64,000 nucleotides of DNA from Lingula anatina. Its lineage: Eukaryota; Brachiopoda; Lingulata; Lingulida; Lingulidae. The first letter of the stretch is position 1. Every line of letters begins with the position of its first letter. Of this stretch, positions 58,228 through 64,000 are shown piece after piece. The translations under genes and the position numbers were made by a program. The DNA is taken from contig NW_019774848.1 in assembly GCF_001039355.2 (NCBI RefSeq), positions 1 to 64,000 on the forward strand, given 5' to 3'. The notes beneath the pieces are model-generated. The model saw nothing but the letters and a program-made list of their open reading frames with translations, ran no database searches and was not told where the DNA came from.

Positions 58228-61200
58228 TTACTTCTTGTAGTAGTATCGGTAGTACCCACTCTTGCGCGCAGCGTATGGAGAGTAACTCTTCCGTGGTGCC
58301 GGCCGCTGGGGTGGGGCCGGGCCCTTCCCGCCACTTCCACATCTCACCAAACAGCAACCGCAATTATTGCCTTTACCACCCGCGCCCATCCCCGAGATAG
58401 TGAGTTTCAATTTGGCCTCTGCTTTTAATTCATTATTATAGAGATCAGTGGCTCGAATAGTGTATTCTAATGTCCTCCCGTGGGGCTGAGTTATTAACTT
58501 GTCCGTGGCAATGATATTGCCTTTCTGGGGGTCAATAATGACCACTCCCTCGGGTTTCCCGAACAGACGGTAATCGTAGGCCGACTCCAGCTCATCAATC
58601 TTGTCATAGGCGAAGGGCGTGGAGAGGATGCTCCAAGGAGGGGTGGAATAGTGCACCACGTGGCGATACTCATCGTGGGTAAACCTGGGTGGGTTGTCAT
58701 TGATATCACTGAGGATAATGGCCGCTTGCGCCGTGGCGTTCACAGGAGGAACCGTGTTGCCGACCGCGTGCACCTCGAAGGCATAGTACTTCAAGCCCAT
58801 ATCGCGGTCCATGGTGCCTGTCACGATGATCTGGCCAGTCGTGGGATCCAACTTGAAAGGCACTGGAAACACGAGAAAATATAATATAATAATATATAAA
58901 TGTGATCTAGACAAATGGAGAAACAAGGAGTTTTTGAAATGGTCGTACCCTTAAGGACCATCTCCAGTTCAACTTAGAAAACTTGTCTGTTTATATCCTG
59001 TATAGTGATTAGCAATTGCTAAAATAGCATTTGTTTTTGGACAATTGGATTTATATGGTGAGTTAAAGCTAAAGTTCTTGGTTGGTCAGTCTCATGAACT
59101 GTAAAAACACACACCGTATTTCAATCACTTTAAAATTGAAGAAAGGTGTTCAAGGGGAACGCTTGTAGCGTTACACAAAAAAACGTTAGTAAACAACAAT
59201 GGTGGCCACTTTATGAAAACCTAAGAGTTTATCCTAACACATCTTGTGCCTACTAAAGCCAACAGATGCAAAGTGAACCCCGTCTTCCAGACACTTACAT
59301 ATATCTTTGTCTTTCTGAGCTATATAAACTGGAACTTTCTTGCCTCCTGGACCTAGGCTGTCTTTGGCCTGGATGGTCCCTATAACACTGCCCACCGTCT
59401 GTTCCTCTGGAGTGTAGAAGATCAGATCGCCCACAAAGTATGGTCTGCCTCCCTCTCCAAGTGGGATGGGTTTGGTTAGGCTGGGGTCTATCTTGACCAT
59501 GACGTCAGTCTGGCCCTCTAGTGTCGGATAGCCCATGTCCATTGCCTTGATCTTCAGCATATAGGTATCTTTGGTTGGTGGGTAATAGACGCCTTCCAGA
59601 GCCTTGATTTCGCCTATGACAGAAAACAACAAGGTAAGCTTTGATATTTTAGCAGTTTTTGCTAAGGTATAACAATTCAACCTCTTTTTTGTTCTTTTCG
59701 TTTTTATTCTATTCCAAATGCCGTCTTTCTGCTCCGATTGCCCATAGGATCCATGTGAACCAATTTTCATTTCGGACTTGTCTCCAAGAAGTTCACGTGA
59801 GTTTTGCACAAATTTACCTGTTTTCATTTCCACTTTGAATTTGCCAAATGCGTCGCTGTCCAGGAGGTACATGACTTCGTTGTTGGGAGCTGTAGCGTCT
59901 CTATCCAACGCTGTCACAGAGCCAATCATGTTGCCGGCCTTCACGTCTTTACCGACCTCAAACACGGGCATGGCGTCCTGCTGGAACACTGGGGCGTTGT
60001 CGTTCTCGTCGTCTAGGGAGATCTTCAGACTGGCGGTGGACGACTGGCTGGGAGACCCTTGGTCTGATGCCACTACCTGTGTGGAGATAACCTGGACCTT
60101 TCACAACCCATCTAAAACCACAGGACTCACTTCTCTTACAAATAACCAACTGAACTACTGTTAAAACCAATTACTTGATTGCTTAACAATCTGATCCGTT
60201 CTCATTCATAGTAAAAAGCCCTCGCTTCTGCGTGAGGGTTTTAATTTTATAAAGAATTTTCAGTAAATTTTTCACCTGAAACTCATAGCTGGCTTTGCCC
60301 TCCCTGTCGAACTGGCCCACGCCTGACCCACTCACTGCCACCATACCGGTAACAGGGTCAATGGAGAACATGTCGCTGTCAGGACCAGTGAGAGAGTACC
60401 GCACCGTCTTGTACGCCGGCTCCTCGTCCTTGTCCGTGGCCACGATAGGCTGGCTCTGAAAGAAGCGAAGACAATATTAAAATATCGTGTAAAATGACGT
60501 AATTAAATTATCAGTCGCGAGAGTGACTAAATGCTTCCCAGACGTAATGCGATACCATTTCAAAAAGAAGCAAAGATATTTGTTCTATCAACCTATGCAT
60601 TTAAATAAAGTGATTTAAATTATTGTGTTTGTACAATTATTGCGTCGTTATTTCACATAACAAAAAGAGACATAATGGTCATTTTCACAGTTTAAAGCTG
60701 CATTCAAAATATATATATTAAGTGGCACAATGTGGCGCACTATATCTTGAAAAGTAAATTTAAGTTTAAAAAATGTGGCTAAAGACCTGGCAGTGCTCTT
60801 ACCAATCGAACCATCTGGCCTGGTTTTGGCTTCATATTATCCTCCATGATGAAGCCCTCATAAGAGGACTGCGAGAAGACAGGTGCGTTGTCGTTGGAAT
60901 CATCCACCAGCACTGTCACCTTGGCTGTGGCCGTCTTAGGCGGTGTGCCGCGATCTGTGGCCGTCACAGTGAACTCAAAGCCAGCAACACTCTCACGATC
61001 AAAACTCTGCAGAGTGAAGATCTCTCCGTTATTCACATCGATCCTAAATGGTACTGAAATGATATATGTTCGTCTCTGTAATTCTGCTTCAGTTCTAAAG
61101 CCGATGACCATTTGGCATTATCTAAAGTAATGTGCTTTATATTTCTTTATCTAGATAAAGCAATATATTACACATGACTAATTGGATTAAATTATGTGTA

Positions 61201-63764
61201 GCAAATTGATTTATCCAAAAAGTTAGAATTTCTCGATTTTTTTAATTAATTATTTAAATTAAATCAAAATGATGACAAACCCACTCAAGTCAATTCGTTA
61301 ATGCGTTAAAAACGGAGATTTAAACTAGAAATGAGCACACGTGTAGGTTAAGTGTTGCAACTGCTGCCGTTTACCTCCAGGTTCTATGATGCCGTATCTG
61401 ACGGCGTTGGGTACAGTGATATCCCCTCTCGCTTTGGCCAGGGGCTCGTCTATGGTCACCAGTTCATCGTCCTCAGTCTCCCCCTTGGACTCAAACCTCA
61501 GCGAGATCCCACCTAGGTTAGGTAACACGTCAGACGGGGCACTCTCCGGGTCCACGGCAACCACCTGCCCGACAAACGTGTTGATTGGTTCATTCTCCCT
61601 GGCATGGAATGTGTATTCCGGTTGTCTGAAGTACGGAGCCTGATTAATGGGGACGTTGATCGTCACGGTGGCTGTGTCCTTCTTCCGTGGGACGCCGTTA
61701 TCAAAGACATCTACGGTCAAGTTGTACTGGTTCTTGATGACGTCTTTGTCGAGAGGTGTCACTACAGTGATTTCACCTGAAACAAGACAGAACAACACTT
61801 TGAAAAAAAAGATAAATCCATGTCATTTTAAAAGACGATAGGATCTCCCAGTTAAAATAACAGGGAGTAAATTATCGACATCTTCGTCCAGCAGTGTCAC
61901 ACATTTATTTCACATAAAACCAAAATAAAAAGATGCACTGTTTTTTATTTGGGTAGCAAAATGGACATCAACTTCCAAGACATAAAGATCTCCCAGGTTA
62001 TTAATTCCGTCAAGAAATGGGCAGAGGAGTAATATAACACCGATAACTTAAATAACAGTCGCCTTTGTTTCAAGAATGACTAAAATGGCCTTGTATTAGA
62101 TTGTCCTCAGACTAGGCATATTCCATATGTTATACCTGTCTACCGGTATGTGTATAACGTGTATTTAGTAACATCTCACCTGTGTTAGGGTCTATGTGTG
62201 TAGTAAAATCTCACCTGTGTTAGGGATTATGTGTGTAGTAACATCTCACCTGTGTTAGGGTCTATGTGTGTAGTAACATCTCACCTGTGTTAGGGTCTAT
62301 GTGTGTAGTAACATCTCACCTGTGTTAGGGATTATGTGTGTAGTAACATCTCACCTGTGTTAGGGTCTATGTGTGTAGTAACATCTCACCTGTGTTAGGG
62401 TCCACCTCAAACTTCCCACCGCCGCCTCCCTTCAGTATGTACACCAGCTGCGTCTTGCCATCACCGTCAGGGTCCACGGCGAAAATCTGTCCCACCACAG
62501 TCCCCGGGGGTACCACAGTGTCCAGGTCAAACGTGTACTTGGACTGGGTGAACTTCGGGGCGTTGTCGTTGACGTCTTTGACGGTGATTTTCAGAGGACT
62601 GGAGTCGGTCTTCCCACTGCTGTCAGTGACGGTGACCTGTGGGATATTGTAAGAAAATGAAATGTATTTCATGTTTGGTTCAACGATAGAACTCGTGCAG
62701 TATGTAACTGAGCAAAAATCAAAATTGTGTTTCAGTGAATTCACATTTTGTATACATCTGACCACGTATCACTGTGTGCTTTTGATGCGTGCCATCACCT
62801 TCAGACGGGTTTGCTAATTAAATTAAGACACCAATGTCAAAATGGAATGGGCAGAAATGATGATACATGCACAAACTACATTTGCCTCTCATGCTAACTA
62901 CAGATGGTACTAACCCGGAGATTATACTCTTTGGTTTTCTCGGAATCAATGGCCCCCGGTTTCTTTACTGTGATACGCCCGGTTTTAGGGTCGATAGCAA
63001 ATATGTCGCTGCCAGGCCCAGAGAGGGAATAGCGGACCTTATCTGCATCTACGAGATCAGAGTCTGTGAAACCCAATGGCAAGCTCTGGAAGTAAAACGT
63101 GTGTGAGATGAAAAAAGGGATGCAGTAACGCGGTGATTAATTGCTGTAAAATGTTTCATTCTATCAGATTTTGGACATGGTTCGAACTTTTTTCTAAGTG
63201 TCAACTCTATTTGAAAAACTCTATCCTATCCAATCACTGCATCCAGATCAATCTTTGAAATATATGCCGTCTATATCCGGTGTATATCCGCCATTATGAG
63301 ACTCAGTGTGTTATCTTTAATTTGAATGTTTTTTAACCAACAGCTGCTAATGGCTTATAAGTGACGTAACATAACATATATCATCCTATATCATGCTATG
63401 CCTAGCAAGCGCGTCATCTTGCCTTTGGTTTTTATCCGATTCTTTCGTTTAAGTACACACTGTTCTATATAGTATATTACCGTTGATCTTATGCATCATG
63501 GCTACCTTTGGATCATAAAACGTCTTCAGAAAACCGTTTCAATCACTGCTCTTATAGATACTTTATCTTTGAACTTTAACATAAGGGGCAAATAAAAGAA
63601 GACATCATGTAACAAGTAAATGTATGGTGACGTACTAGGATGACTTCCTGGTCCGGGATAGGCGTGACGTCATCCTCGGTCACTTCTCCCGTGTAAAAGC
63701 TGGCCGAGAGTTTTGGGGCGTTGTCATTGATGTCGTCTAGTATAATCTCCACCGACGCGTAAGA
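58228..63764 (-). CDS. Cadherin-repeat protein, C-terminal 862 residues, no transmembrane segment (partial)
   Basis: Nine exons read in one frame: 63764-63636, 63085-62915, 62636-62390, 61776-61375, 61053-60803, 60455-60276, 60076-59818, 59613-59299 and 58862-58228 (stop TAA 58230-58228). Repeat linkers are clear: DDINDNAP, DVNDNAP, DDSNDNAP, DDENDNAP and SDINDNPP; other Ca-binding motifs include DPDGDG, LDRDAT, ATDRGTP and ASDQGSP. About six to seven ectodomain repeats are visible, some lacking the full motif (VPINQAPYF). After the last repeat come a short Cys/Gly segment (NNCGCCLVRCG), a Pro-rich stretch and the end KSGYYRYYYKK. No hydrophobic helix of membrane length and no catenin-binding tail are present, so a secreted or matrix protein is likely. 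The 5' part lies beyond the window. The subfamily is not recognised. Confidence 0.85.
62165..62400. repeat. 35-bp tandem repeat, seven copies, carrying a cadherin 5' splice site
   Basis: TCTCACCTGTGTTAGGG recurs every 35 bp (about 62175, 62210, 62245, 62280, 62315, 62350 and 62385). On minus each unit reads CCTAACACAG|GTGAGA, identical to the donor of the exon ending at 62390. The copy at 62385 joins the coding sequence; the other six lie in the intron. Confidence 0.9.
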
Positions 63765-63916
63765 CTGGAAAAAATTGACAACGGTGACCATATGCTTCGT
63801 ACTGCCACAACACAAAAATAATTGCTTAAAACACTTGACAAGAAGTATTAATTGAAATGAATGTAAGAAAATTTGCAGAGACGATACAGATGTCGTTTTA
63901 AACTGTAGTGAATCAG

Positions 63917-63964
63917 GGCCGTAGCCTCCGGGGGGGCAGGGGGGGCAGCTGCCCCCCCTGGGAT
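63917..63964. mobile_element. End of a dispersed repeat with a GGGGGGCAGCTGCCCCCC palindrome
   Basis: CAGGGCCGTAGCCTCC followed by G-runs and a CAGCTG-centred palindrome resembles the terminal part of common animal DNA-transposon repeats. Only one end is in view, so its extent is unknown. Confidence 0.4.
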
Positions 63965-64000
63965 TTAGAATTTTCCACACTGGTAGGGAGACACCCTCTC

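Noticed and set aside
59614-59817. Open reading frame bridging two cadherin exons
   Set aside because: Good donor (ACAG|GTAAAT) and acceptor (CATAG) flank it, and removing it restores the standard TGEI cadherin motif, so it is an intron that happens to lack stops.

Overview
The window is nuclear DNA from a bilaterian animal. It is AT-rich, with multi-exon genes using GT-AG introns, long introns, many minisatellites and short inverted-repeat (MITE-like) elements. Gene content fits an invertebrate: a single pre-duplication-type DBHS gene, one ZMYM2/3/4-type gene, ZUP1 and an SLC35F gene. A lophotrochozoan, perhaps a mollusc, is my best guess, but nothing here proves it. No bacterial, viral or organellar genes were recognised.

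Layout. (1) 1-160: promoter-like sequence with ETS and NRF1 motifs and a short first exon on +, gene unknown. (2) 2392-5726, minus: an SLC35F1/F2-type membrane transporter, seven exons, nearly complete. (3) 8143-24.8 kb, plus: ZUP1 (ZUFSP), a K63-polyubiquitin-directed cysteine peptidase of 662 residues in seven coding exons, with introns full of repeats. (4) 25.3-26.9 kb, minus: a small non-coding gene whose short exons alternate with three copies of one box C/D snoRNA; the D' guide fits the 530 loop of 18S rRNA. (5) 32662-42180, minus: a DBHS protein (NONO/SFPQ/PSPC1 family), nine coding exons, 647 residues. (6) 42659-56.46 kb, plus: a ZMYM2/3/4-type MYM zinc-finger protein in 17 exons (1802 residues), plus an unannotated-looking alternative terminal exon with its own stop and poly(A) signal that would make a 1591-residue isoform. 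(7) 58228 to beyond 64000, minus: the 3' part of a multi-repeat cadherin (862 residues visible) that ends without a transmembrane segment in a Tyr-rich basic tail.

The DBHS and ZMYM genes are head-to-head, their start codons 478 bp apart, and both products belong to nuclear RNA or chromatin regulation; a shared promoter is likely. ZMYM and the cadherin are tail-to-tail.

Two things stand out. The first is the snoRNA trio in a non-coding host gene. The second is a recurring pattern of local tandem duplications that copy splice junctions: seven copies of a cadherin 5' splice site, three of a DBHS 3' splice site, and two each of a DBHS and a ZMYM 5' splice site, plus a 43-bp array that copies the ZMYM stop codon. 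All exon models come from reading splice signals, frame continuity and remembered family sequences; no transcript or database evidence was available.
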